Under the pieces are notes generated by a model. It saw only the letters and a program-made list of their open reading frames with translations. It had not been told where the DNA came from and ran no database searches. 64,000 nt of DNA, from contig NC_081824.1 in assembly GCF_030867095.1 (NCBI RefSeq), positions 350,398,203 through 350,462,202 on the forward strand. Direction: 5' to 3'. Every line of letters begins with the position of its first letter. Position 1 is the stretch's first letter. This document shows positions 1 through 12,500 of this stretch, piece after piece. A program made the translations under genes and the position numbers. The stretch comes from Alligator mississippiensis. Its lineage: Eukaryota > Chordata > Crocodylia > Alligatoridae.

Positions 1-572
1 AGCTCTGAAGAAAACCATGATACATTTGCATCAGGAAGGACATATTATAAAATTAGGAAAGTGTTTCTAAAAAACAAATAAATCTTTGTCAGCAAACTAT
101 TAAGACAAGTAGTTAGTTAAAAAACTTCAGAAGTTACATTAAATGGTATTCAGTAAATTAACATACCATATCAAAATAACTAATTCTTTGGTAAGGTCAT
201 AAAAGATATATTCAGTGAATATACTTCTGTACTACAGCATTCATATTATGAATGAAAACTGTTCATAGCATGGACATATTTTTGGTACAATGCACTTAAA
301 TGAAAGTAATTTGGTCATACAGGTATGTAATTTAAGTGCATATCAAGGCAACTGCTTAATAGAAATGCCCATTGAGATATATTAATGTAACAGTAACTAC
401 AGTACTGTATACATACTGACCATATATTTAAAATACTTTTCCCTTGTAACTTACAGAATCAAGGTTCACTTTCCAAAAAATTTTGTAAGAAATATAGCAA
501 AGAAATAAAGTACAGGAAATCAGAGCTTCCTTATATATCATTTTTTAAATCTGCTTGTCGCAATCATCGGTA
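1..572 (-). other. SEPTIN10: SEPTIN10 3' UTR (continues past window start)
   Basis: AT-rich sequence directly after the stop codon. I found no AATAAA on the minus strand between 572 and 1, so the polyadenylation site probably lies left of the window. No repeat was recognised in this part. Confidence 0.6.
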
Positions 573-588
573 TTACATAAAACTGGAA
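573..588 (-). CDS. SEPTIN10: SEPTIN10 terminal coding exon 10
   Basis: A strong acceptor (TCTCTTTTTCAG) is followed by a 16-nt coding end. With the two carried bases it reads N-S-S-F-M-stop, matching the known SEPTIN10 end of the form KDRKNSNFL. The TAA is at 575-573. The call rests on phase agreement, acceptor quality and the residue match, since the exon is too short to appear as an open frame. Confidence 0.82.
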
Positions 589-3500
589 CTGAAAAAGAGA
601 AACAAAAAGCATGTTGTTAAATCTCTTCAGATGAATAAAGTAAATATACAGACAGTATAAACACTAGAATTGTTCATAACAGTACAATTCAGGCACCTCT
701 GTTTTCTGCATCTTGTGTGGTTCTTACAGAAGAAATAAAGGAAAAATACAATAGCCATATAGTTTACCAGAAGCAATACACATCGGCAAAGTAGAAGCAG
801 AATATCACTGTATACACAGAAGTCAGGCCGAATCCTGTTTAGTTGGTCTAATAGAAGATATCACATCTACCCAAAGAACCTTGTCTGTCTGTGTCCTTAG
901 ACCAACACGGCTACAACCAACAACCCAGCCCAATCCTGTTTGACATGTGTGCCTGAATAACCTCTACCTTTTTCTTGGCTAGTGAAATGTATCTGTGCAT
1001 CAGATCAAAAATGTTTTCAGTTTCAGTGAAGCTGACATAAACCAACAAAGCATCCACTTAATTACAGTTACTTAATTACAGTTATGTTATAATCCACTAC
1101 ATCAATATTATATTTTATAAAAAATATTAATTATATAACAGCATTTGTTGGTTTTGTCACCTCCACAAAGTTAAAGAGTATTTTCTGTGGATCAGTTTTA
1201 TTTCTGTAAACACATTAGTTTTGCAACAGTACTTTGGAGTTCTGCTTTTTCAAAGTACCTCTAGAATTCCACTTTTTTCTAGTTTTGTGGGGGATCAGGG
1301 AGAGCGCCGCAAATTCTGAAAAGGCATATTCTACGGTAGTGGTCTCCAACCTTTTAAAGTAGGAGATCACCTTTGGCATTTAAAAGCAACCCAAGATTTA
1401 CCAATTACCACCGCCTCCCTGCTCTCCCCCAGCCCAGCAGGTAAGTCTGTGGGGAGGGAAGGGCGGGGGGGTGCAGATCAAGGCAGACAGAAAAAATTAT
1501 TTGGGGGCATGCCTCCCCAGCAGGTAAGTCCCACCCGCCCGGGACCCCACTCAACTTACCCCTGCTCCTGCCTCTGCGGCACTGTCCCTCACTGCGGGGC
1601 CTCAATCTAGCCCCCGCCCCTTCCCTTCCCACAGACTGACCTGCTAGGCTGGGAGGTGTGTGTGCATGCACGCGGGAACTCAGGTCTCCACTCCAGCCTC
1701 AGATCAATTCCAAGAGGCTCCAAGATCTACTGCAAGAGGCTCGGAGATCTACCAGTGGATTGAGATCCACTGATTGGTGACCACTGTTCTAGGGAATGTT
1801 CAGTTTATAGTACAATTGCATAGACAAGTTACAAAGTCCTAAAGTTTGGGATTTGTAAGCAGATTTGACAACAGTTATGATCAGGGATCCTGGTTTTTCT
1901 CTGATAAAAATATCCCCCAATTTTCAGGTAAAAAAAGTAACCCAAAATCCACATTTTTTCATGATCAAAATGAAACACCACTCTGTGTGTGTGTGTGTGT
2001 GTGTGCGCGCGTGCGTGCGTGATTTCATTTTAATCATGGAAAAATGTGGATTTTGGGTTACCTTTAAAAAAAAATCCCCAATTTTTGGGTTAATCAGAGA
2101 CAATCAGGATCCCTGGTTATGATGCAGCATCTGGCTCCTCAGCAAAGAGAAGATATCACAGAAATATAAATGAATTAGAACCATTAATCCAAAGGTGGTT
2201 AGACTATTTGGTAATGGCAAAGATCCACATTGGATTCATTCGTTAGAGAACAGCACAGAACTCAGCGATAAGACAACAAATGAAAAAAAAAATGCAAGAA
2301 AACAATAGCTGTGCAGATCAATTCTGTATTTTCTACAACTTTTAAGAACTAACACATACCCTAAACTCATAAAACCTGAGAATTGCATCCAAATGCTATT
2401 TCTGGAATTCCCTGTGTGTGAATCTCTCCCTTTCTAACTTCTCTCTCTCTCTCTGCTCCTGATCAGTTTCTTGATTTTTGACGTCAAAGCACAGGATTTC
2501 AAGCCGAAAACTTGGATCCCTTATTGAAAAAAAGAATTCTCAGAACAAGCAGCAGCTTCTAAATCAGCCAATACTAAGTTACTTAAGCCAATAACTAAAA
2601 ATAATGGTATTTTCACACTTTTATCTTCTTATCAAATAAGAGATCACATTTATACAGTTTTTTAAAACATGACTGATATCTATTTCTAAGTAACTCTTTT
2701 AAAATGCAAGGAATTTTTTCTATTGGTACTCTAGACTGCTAAAAGGAGTACTTACTTTTTCCGGTCCTTGTCTTTTTTCAAACTAACTGTAGGTGTGGAT
2801 GCAAAAGCCTGTGCTTGGAGTAATTCAGTGGCAGCTTTCCTTTTACTGAACACAATCATTTCATCTTCCAGAAGCTTTCTTTTTTCCTCTAGTTTCATCC
2901 TCTCTTCTTGATGAAGCCGTTTAAGATGTTCAAATTTAGCCTGCAGCTGTTAAATAGGGCACAAAAATTGCACTTCTGACTCATGACACAAGATGGTAGC
3001 CTTGCCATAAGGAAACATTCTTAACAGTCTAAGTATAACTCAGTCAGAGGCAAGGATTTTTGTGGGTGGTATTTTTTACTGGACCAACTTCATGGTTACA
3101 ACAGACAAGTTTTTAAATGCAGTGCATTCTTCTTCAGGTCTTGGAGGGCATTCTTTTTCCTCAGACCTGAAGAAGAATGCATTGCATTTGAAATGTTGTC
3201 TAAGTCTATCCCAACCATGCAGGTGGTCCAATACAAGATACGGTCTCCAAATTCCTTACCACCCATATATTCCTGGACCATCACAGATATAACATCACTC
3301 CAACACTGCTATAACTCATTCAGCTACTCAAAAAAATTGCATTATGTTATCATTACAGATTCTGATATTGTTCAACTGTTTAAAGAAATACATTGCTTCA
3401 TGAAATCATAAGAACAGATGCACCAAAATCCTCTTAAATAGTGTTTATATAAAAAGAACTCCTTTATATTTAAGAACATACACCTCCCAGATAGTTAAGA

Positions 3501-6500
3501 ATATAAGAGCTTGGACACAAGACATTTACAACTTTATAAACAATATAAACAATAAATGCACAAATAATGAAGAGGCAAAGACCAGGGTAGCTTGCTTGAA
3601 TCCAGTACAGAATTATCCAAGAAAAATCAGGGATTAAATTACACCAGCAAAATTTATAATTATGTTAGCATTTTATTTTAAGTCTATGCTGGAAGAGATT
3701 TAGGCTTAAGGCAGATTGACTGTTACCTGCTCTTTTTCTACCTAGCAGTGAGACATTGTAATAGTGCCCGCTATGTGCTAATACTCCCATATGACTTCTT
3801 GTCTACATTTATATACAGTATAGTGTAATTTATGCCAGTGCACAAAACTGATATAAGCTATCACAGGCAACATACAAGTGCTGCCAACAGGGAGGGCACA
3901 AGTTCGCGCCATCACTGCCCCATTGCTGCCAGGCGTTGGATCCAGCCAGGCTGCAGCCCCATGCCCCGCGCCCTGTTGTTGGTGCAGAAATCTGGGGGGC
4001 AACGTGCCCTCCTAATGCACTGTCAATGTAAACTATACCTCTATGAACCTGTTGTCTGTCCAGGCCCTGATATGCTGTATATGCTTTTGATCAGAGATGC
4101 ATGTTGGAGGATGCATCTGAGGAATGGTTTAACCCATCCAGGTTTTTTTTTTGTAAACAGCTTTTAAATGGCCTTTATGACAAAATATTTATTTCCAGAT
4201 TTTAATCTGTGTTAAAAATGAAGAAGGAATTATACCAATCATGTCAATCTGAATAGAATGGCACAAAAGTGAAAATCATTACCTTAATGGGGTTTTCCTA
4301 GTCTAAACTTGACCAAGTCCTGTCATCTGTCCCAAAAGAAGGAAAGCTCATTCTTCTTAGTGATTTCAATAGCAGAGTGGGCAGGGACTCAGAGCTATGC
4401 AAAAGAATACTTGGAAAGGCAGGAGTGGGTAAAGTCAATTCAAGTAGAGTTTTTCTCCTGAACAAATGGTTGGAACATGATCTCATCATCACAAACTCCT
4501 TATGGCTCCTGACTGACCATATCACAGTGCATGCCCAGGAATGCTGTAACGTCTGTATAACTAGAGCAGCTAACTGTCCAGTACAGATAACTGCTGGTTG
4601 GATCATCGTTTGATACATTCATCTCATATTGCCCCAAAATGGCAACCAAGGAGGAGTGCTTGAAAGACCCTGCTAAAAAAAGTGATGGTCTCCAGCAGTG
4701 CCTCACTGAGAAACTTGGCAACCTCCCTAATGATCTTGACATCACTGGGAGATGATGCCTCAAGAAAGGCACCCATGAGGTATGAGAATCTCTAGGCTTG
4801 TCCATAAAGAAACATCAGGACTGGATCAATGAGAACAATAGAGAAATTCAAGCTCTCATTGACAGAAAAAAGATAGCCTTCAAAGTTTGCCAGAATGACA
4901 TCAAATTAAAAAAGGAGCAAGACACGTTAAAGCTGATACCCAGAGGTTCAAAAGTAAAAGAATAAGTGGTAGGAGGATAAAGCAACAGAGATTCAGAAGC
5001 CTGCCACAATAGCCATGGCATACATAGTTCCTTCAGTGCAACCAAAGCCATTTATGGGCCAAGCACAAAAGGAGCCACCCAGGGGCAGATCCAGAGGGGG
5101 TGCCATCATGCAGGTTCACCCCCCTTTTGGACTGGACCATGGTACAGGAGCTTCTAAGGACTTTAAGTTTCTAAAGCAGGTGAAAATCCCACTCCCTTCC
5201 CATCTGTGCTCAGAGGCATGCCCCACACACTGCCCTTGCCCTTCCCCCTCCCTCAACCTGCTGCTGCAGCAGGCAGGGAAAGGGGGTGGTGGGGAGAAGA
5301 CATGCCTCTGAGCACCAAAAAAAAAAAGGAGGGAGGATTTCCAGCTGCTTTAGAGACTTAAAGTCTCCCAAGGCTCCACAGTGCAGTCTGACCTCACCAG
5401 TGGAGGTGGAGGAGCCTGGGAGCAGGGGCACTAGTCATTCTTGAAATGCAGGATGCAGCTCCTGCACCTCCCTCTACGAAATCCTGGATCTCTAGCTCCT
5501 TCTGAGCTCCAAGAATGGAACAACACTTCAAATACAGTTTCACCATAAACACCTGGTAGAAAAAGCACTTTCAAGAGCTCCTGAATCAAGATTTGAATGT
5601 TGAAAACAATACCATTGATGCCATTCCACAATACCCCATAAGGACTACCTTAAAGATCCACCAACTTATCAAGAGATCCTGAAAGCCATTAAGCAGATAA
5701 GAAACAATAAAGCATGTGGTTCTGATGGAATACCAACTAAAATTGATAAGCAAGGTGGAAAAAAAAACTCTTACCAACTGCACGTCATTACTATGAATAT
5801 CTGAGAACATGAACAAATTCCCAATCATTCAAGAGATGCCAGAATGAATACCATATTCAAAAAAGGAGATTGATTGCAGCAGTTACCATGGTATTGCACT
5901 CCTGCCCATAGCTAGGAAGATCCTCTCCCACATTCTCCCTGATAGACTCATTTTCCTCACTGAAGAGATTGTGCCTAATGGAGTTTAAGACCACTCAAAT
6001 TTATGAGAGACATGATCTTTGTTGCCAGACAGCTGCAGGAGAAATGTGCCACAAGCAACACCAAGATCTTTATTTGGCCTTCTTTGTCCTGACTAAGGCC
6101 TTTGATTCAATCTACTGAGGCCTTATGGAAGGGCCTGATAGGACTTGGATGCATGCCAAAATTTGTTACCATTATTAGAGTTCTTCATGTTGGCATGGCT
6201 GCAATCATCCTAAGCAACAGCTGGGAAAAGAACCCCTTCAATATTAGCACTAGTCAGGCAAATATGCACCAACTCTCTTTTCCATCTGTACTGTGGCAAT
6301 TCCATACCTCATTACTAATAAATAGACTTCCCTCTGGAATCAGAATCCAGTATCACATAGACAGGAATCTCTTTAATCTCGACCAGTTACATTAAAAATC
6401 CAAGATAACCAACACCTACATTTCTGATCTTCAACATGCTGATGACTGTCATGTGTGCCCACTCAACTACAGAGCTCCAGGGCACACTTGATCGCTTCTG

Positions 6501-9500
6501 TGAAGAGTATGAAATGCTTGGTCTCACTGTTAACTGCATAAAAGCCAAGATCCTTTAGCAACCCAGGCTAAACCAACCAGCTGCTCCTCTACAATTAGAG
6601 GGCAACCCTTAAAGAAGGTTGAGCATTTCCTCTGACTAGGTAGCCATCTTTTCCAAAAAATAAACACAGACAACCATATTCAATCTGTGAGTGCTGCCTT
6701 TGGACACAAAACTGTTTCTTCAGTATGAGAGTGTTCATATTGGCATAGTTTATTCCTACTCAGGAAATGAACTAACTATACATGTTATCTTTATATCTAT
6801 AAAATTAAAGCTTCTATCCTGTTTAGAAATTCTGACCCTAGTTAAACATCCTCTTGATATTGAAACTATAAAACTCTAACAAACAAATGCATGCATCCCC
6901 TCCCAAATATGATACTGAGACACATGGAAAAAAATAGTAGAAGGTTAACAGCATTAACCGAGTTTGAAATGAGAAGCAATTTTAAGACAGTACTTTAAAG
7001 ACAGTTAACAGGCAGAAAAACTATAGTGAACCTCAAAAAAGTAGATGACAAAATCATACTTTGCCAGTCCTGCTTGATGGCAGACAAAACTCAGTAACAA
7101 TGAAATTGAAGAATACTCTATTCCCCAAAGAAACCAGCTCCTTGGTATCTTTATTTATAATGGGCACGTCTGTATGAGATGTTTACTGCACAGTTGACTA
7201 ATTAACTGTGCAGGAAACATCTCAGGGTCTTCATGTGTACCTCTATAAGCTATTAGGGCATACAAAACAATTAAACTCCGGAGCAAGGGTAGTACTTGTA
7301 AATGCAAGTAAATAGTTGTAAATACAAGTACTACCCTTGCTCCGGAGTATTTTATGCACAGCAGCACGCATGTAGATGCTGAGCCGGCTAGCTGGGGCAC
7401 GAGGATGCTTCAGTGCGGAGGCTGCCTGCAGGCTAGCCCTGCATTGAAGCACCCTTGTGCCCCAGCCAGCCCCTCCAGAGCACACTGAGCTGGGTTGGAG
7501 CCACCCTGGGCTAGCAGGCTGACCCCCGGGATCCCCTACCAACCAGAGCTGCTTTGACCTGGCTCAATGTGTTGCCAGCTGGCCGCACATGTAAACAGCG
7601 TGCCTGGGAGCTTCCTGGGAGCATTAACCTGCAAAGCAATAAGCGCTGCAGTTTATTCATGTGCCATAAAGACATGTGTAGACACACCCAATGTGGAACT
7701 AGACACTCCAAGACAGTACGATTTCTCATTGGCTGTCACAAGTACTAACAAGTCCTTATCATTGTATATAGCATCAACTTGGGCTAAAGAACAAACAGTC
7801 TATGGATTTCTCCCACCATGTTGTAATTATCTTTAATTGTTTAAGGCATATCTACATCCTACAGAAATGAGGGATTTATAAATAATAGAGCAAAATACAG
7901 TTTATTTTCCTTCTACTTTCTCTCCACTTCCACTACCAACATGAATGGCGTGTGCCCCCGGTGGCTGGGCCAGCTGCACTGGCAGTGGCAGGAGAGTGGC
8001 AGTGGGAGCCCGGCACCGGTAAGCACAGAGCGCCTGCAGACACCGCCGGCACCGTTGGCAACAGGGGAACTGCCTGCAGATACCGCTGGCGGTGTCAGCA
8101 GTGGGTTGGCAAGCAGCGACTGCTCACTCATGCAAAAAGGCAGTGCCGGCACTGTCGGCAGCGCCTTTTTGCAGGGGGTGCACATGCACCTGCATGCACC
8201 CCCTATGCATCGCCCTTGATTACCAATAAAAACTATTTATCTCGACTTTCCAAGTCTTCTACAGTTTTGCTGTATCCTCATTATTCTACTGCAAGTTTGA
8301 CTCCTACCTTCACTCTGCCAGTGATGCCAACATCAAATAACGAATTTCTGCAACAAGCACTTTTGCATTTTTTCCCCGCACTTGCCTTCTGGCACACTAG
8401 CCTGCAGACAGCCCGTGTACAGAAGCACCCTCATGGCCCAGTCAGCTGGTTCAGCATCTATACATGTGCTGCTGTGTACAAAAAAAACTGGAGAAGGGCA
8501 GTACTTTTATTTACAAGTACTACTCTGCTTTGGAGTTTAATAGTTTTGTATGCCCTAATAGGGAGGTACATGTAGACACAAAGATGTTTACTGCCTAGTT
8601 AGTCAACTGTGCAGTAAGCATCTCTCTGTAGATGTGCCCATTATGAATAAAGATACCAAGGAGTTGGTTTCTTTGGGGAATAAAGTATTCTTCAGTCTCA
8701 TTGTCACTGAATTTTGTCTACCATCAAGAAGAATTAGCAAAATATGATTTTGGCTGCTACTTTTTTTGAGGTTCAATAGGGTGGTCCTGCCTGTTAGCTG
8801 TCTTTTAAGTACTGTTTAAAATACTGCTCATTTCAAACCTTCCTCTGTGGGTCAATACCTACAGTCGCCATCTTATCTTTCTTTCTGCTCTCTGCTTAAA
8901 AATCACTCTAGTACAATTCATATAGAAAACTACAACTTGATATCCAGTAGGGGATGGTGAGCAGGGATCATGTTACACAAGAGCTAAAAATCGCACAGAC
9001 TATTACCCCCACTACCCCATCTTCATCACCCTTTATCCCAGCCCATTTATTTGTTTCACCCAGACAGACAGCCCTTCAGACCGCAAATGCTCTGGGGCAG
9101 GAACTGTTATACATTGTTGGTACAACATCTAGTACAAAGGAGCCATTCTAGTCATGGCCCCTCAATGTAAATGCAATGTAAATGTTAAATTAAATTTTAT
9201 TACAAAATATCAACACAGTTGCAATTTTGCAAAAAATTTCAAACACCATCAAATTAAATAGAAAAACAGAGGCATACACACCTCACGCTCAGCTTCTTTC
9301 AGTATTGCTTCTTTCTCCTTGACTCTCTGCACAAATGTCTGTCTCATCTCTTCCTCCCTCCGCTGTAATTCACCAAAGAACTCATGCCTCTTTGCTTCAT
9401 AGGTCTCCTGTACACTGAAGTCCAAAGAACATAAACAGTCTACCATATGGTTTATATAATACGGAAATATAAGTGAAACATTCAAATCTTGTCTGGCATA

Positions 9501-12500
9501 TTACTTCAACAAGTTGTATTTGGCTCAAATCTTTAATTCTCAAAAACTTCTCATATAAAATGAATAATTATCGCTGAACAAGAGGCATAACCAGTACACC
9601 CTTCTGGATTTTGATTTAAATAAATGTATGAGTCAGTTTAACACACACACACAGAATACTTCTTAGCCAGTATGATTTGATCTCAAAACACAACAATTTA
9701 GGACAGCAATGCTTTAGAAACAATGAAGTTGGTATATTTTTACTCCAATTTGCGTGATTTATAGTTTACAGAAACAGGGGTAGCAAGATATCCAACCTTT
9801 GGAGAAACAAAAAAGTTCTCATACTTGGAGAGCCTGATGTTAAAAAAAAAAACCAACAAAAAACACCCCCACAAAAAATCAGTGTCTCTGAAATGCTAAA
9901 TTCAGATTCTACCTTGCACAAAGAGGTTCTGGACTAGCAGTTCCCAACTGAGGTGCCACAGTGGCAATGGCTAGGTGCCCAGCATGCTTCCCCTGCATTA
10001 AGGCTTTAAGCAAAACTGCCTCATGCTGTGCAGGCTCTTTCTGGTCTGTCCTCACTTACAGTCCTCTTGGAACCTGGCTGAGAAGCACTCAGGTAAGCTT
10101 AGGCAGCACCAACAAGGGTTCTCACCCAGGGGTGCCACCGCATTCAAAACTGTAGTGGTGGGGTACCTGGATGCCAAAAAGGTTGAGAAACACTGTTTTA
10201 GACTTATTAAACTTTCATGAAAGAGCTATCTTTCTAAGAAAGTTACAAAGTAAGAAAGTCTGTCTTGAAAGCAAACAACACAAGATTCCTAATGTGATTT
10301 TAAAAGTAATAAAGGTTGCCACAATCAGGTGGATATATGAGAAATCTGGGTTTACAAATACTTTGATATCTGCATAGGCTCATTTCTTGATATGTATGAA
10401 TATACCTGACAAAAATATAGCCAATGTACTTTTTTAATTTTTAGCTTTTTTACTGCAGCTAACAAAGTCAAGCACTAATATCTGAAACTTAAGGAGAAAA
10501 ATAGTTTTGGCTGTACAACCTATGGACACAGAATAGAGATGAGACTATTAAAACACGTATTTAAGAATAAATCAATACTTATCACCATTCCCATTTTTAG
10601 AAAAGTATAACTTTGTTGAAAAGTGCATTGTAAAGTCTAGGTTAGTATGATCTTCCCAAAAAAATTACTGGTACTTTCTTTTTTAAGACAAAATTACATA
10701 AAAATTTAGTTTATGGTCAGATCCTCAGATGAGGTAGGTTCAATAAAGCTACAGTGGTTTATACAAACTGAGAATCTGTTTCACTTCCTACAGAACATAA
10801 TAATGGCAAATAGCTTAATAACAGGATTGCCAAAATCTTGAAGATGATGACTTTTGTTTGGATGTTCCATATGTGCTCCATCAGTCTATTTTTATACTCT
10901 TATCCCCTTCCCCTGACCTCTTGCCTTTGCTCTCAATGACAAAGTATATGGCTTGCTCTAAGACAGCTCAAATGCTACACCAGATTCATATTTATTAAAT
11001 TCTTGTGGCCTCCCTTTATATATTAACGGATTTAAATTCCATTTCAGCTGTTACCACTCATATATTAACTTTCAATGGGAAAAAAAAACAGAAAAAACTC
11101 TAAAACAAGGGAACTAAGAATCTAAATTGCTGATTTAGATGTTACAGTAAGCCAAAACGCCTCCTGCTAGTTTAATGACAATGACAGGAAGTTTCCAAAT
11201 TCCGAAAGGCTGATTCATCTTGGCTTACCCTACAACCTCAATACGGAGAGCACCATTCCCTTTTGAAAATGTGTGTTTAGGCCTAAAATTTCAATAGTAC
11301 ATTATATGCAATGTCATATATGCATATAGCAATTGCATATGTGCTATATGCAATAGTACATATAGCAATGTCACTTCTCCTGCCTCAAGACTATTGCACT
11401 GCAATATTTTATGTAACATTTTAAAAGGTCTTGGGAACAACCCCCTAGCTCTTTAGCTAGGGAACTAGTTTAGTTCAAGCCTAAAAGTAGTCTCTATAGC
11501 AAAATGAAAATGGAATCTGAGCATATGCCAGCATACCTGAGGCTACTTTAATCCAGCTAGCAGTAACTGTACTATTAAGAAACCAATAAAGTAACTAGGG
11601 TGGCCATCATAGAAGACAGTCCAGTTGTCCTCTGTCCTCTACTGATATGAAACCGGACACCTTTATGAACGGTTGAAGAGAAAAATAGAGGGCATAAAGG
11701 CATCGGATTTCATATGACTAGAGGACAGAATAGCAGAAAACCAGAATGTCCTCTATGTGGCCACCCTAACAGTAACTCAGGCTGTATCATGAGCTAGCAG
11801 CCAGATTACAAAGCTCTCCAGGAACTGTTGGTACATGCTATGGGTGGTAACACGTGCTAAAGCCTAGGCTGATGAATCTTTCTTACTACTGTAATCCGTG
11901 CTCATCACATTGAACCCAAACAGTTATATTAGCATGTGTGACAATCATCTTTCAGAATGACAAAATAAAAATAAATATATCGACTTCAATCTTTTTCCCT
12001 CCTATGTTTGAATATCCACAGTACAATTAATGAGTACTTCATTTTATAAGTGAGCTGTATTTCCTTAGAGTTTAAGCTTAAGCTAACCCATTCCTCAGAG
12101 TATGGACATACATACTTTAAAAATGGAGGAGGAGCTGCTGTTGCTTAGGAGTATGTATCAGCCGTTACACCAGGAATTGCTCTGTCTGCATGAGCCTGTG
12201 GATATATGAGCTAAACTGCCCTAGTTTCGACCGTGACTGAAGTAAGATTAAAATTGGAACGGTTTATTAGGGCCCGTATCACTACAGAATCATGCAAATG
12301 TAACAGCTGCATCATAACAATTTTTATCAGTAACCTTTGCTACTGATACAACTGTTAAATCTATCTTTACCCTCATAAAACCGTACATAGTAAATGAATT
12401 CTCAAAGTTTACATAAGAGTGGTTGTGCTATGCTTACATAATACACTCCAGCTTTTAAATGAAAAAAAGTGCATGGATGTTATAACCCAGTAGCATAAAC

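Larger units (their letters stand above)
589..2755 (-). other. SEPTIN10: SEPTIN10 intron 9
   Basis: Bounded by the donor GTAAGT at 2755 and the acceptor ending at 589. It contains a SINE-like tail (841-915), a 450-bp hAT-like element (1337-1786) and a 234-bp foldback element (1882-2115). The rest is AT-rich and unassigned. Confidence 0.8.
2947..9281 (-). other. SEPTIN10: SEPTIN10 intron 8
   Basis: Bounded by the donor GTGTGT at 9281 and the acceptor AACAG ending at 2947. It holds a palindromic repeat (about 3054-3290), an old plus-strand LINE (4270-6660) and the inverted duplication 6962-8839. Confidence 0.85.

Noticed and set aside
7952..8575. 207-codon open frame on the plus strand
   Set aside because: It crosses from a GC-rich repeat core into arm 2 of the palindrome. 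The composition is low-complexity and the frame is not shared with arm 1.
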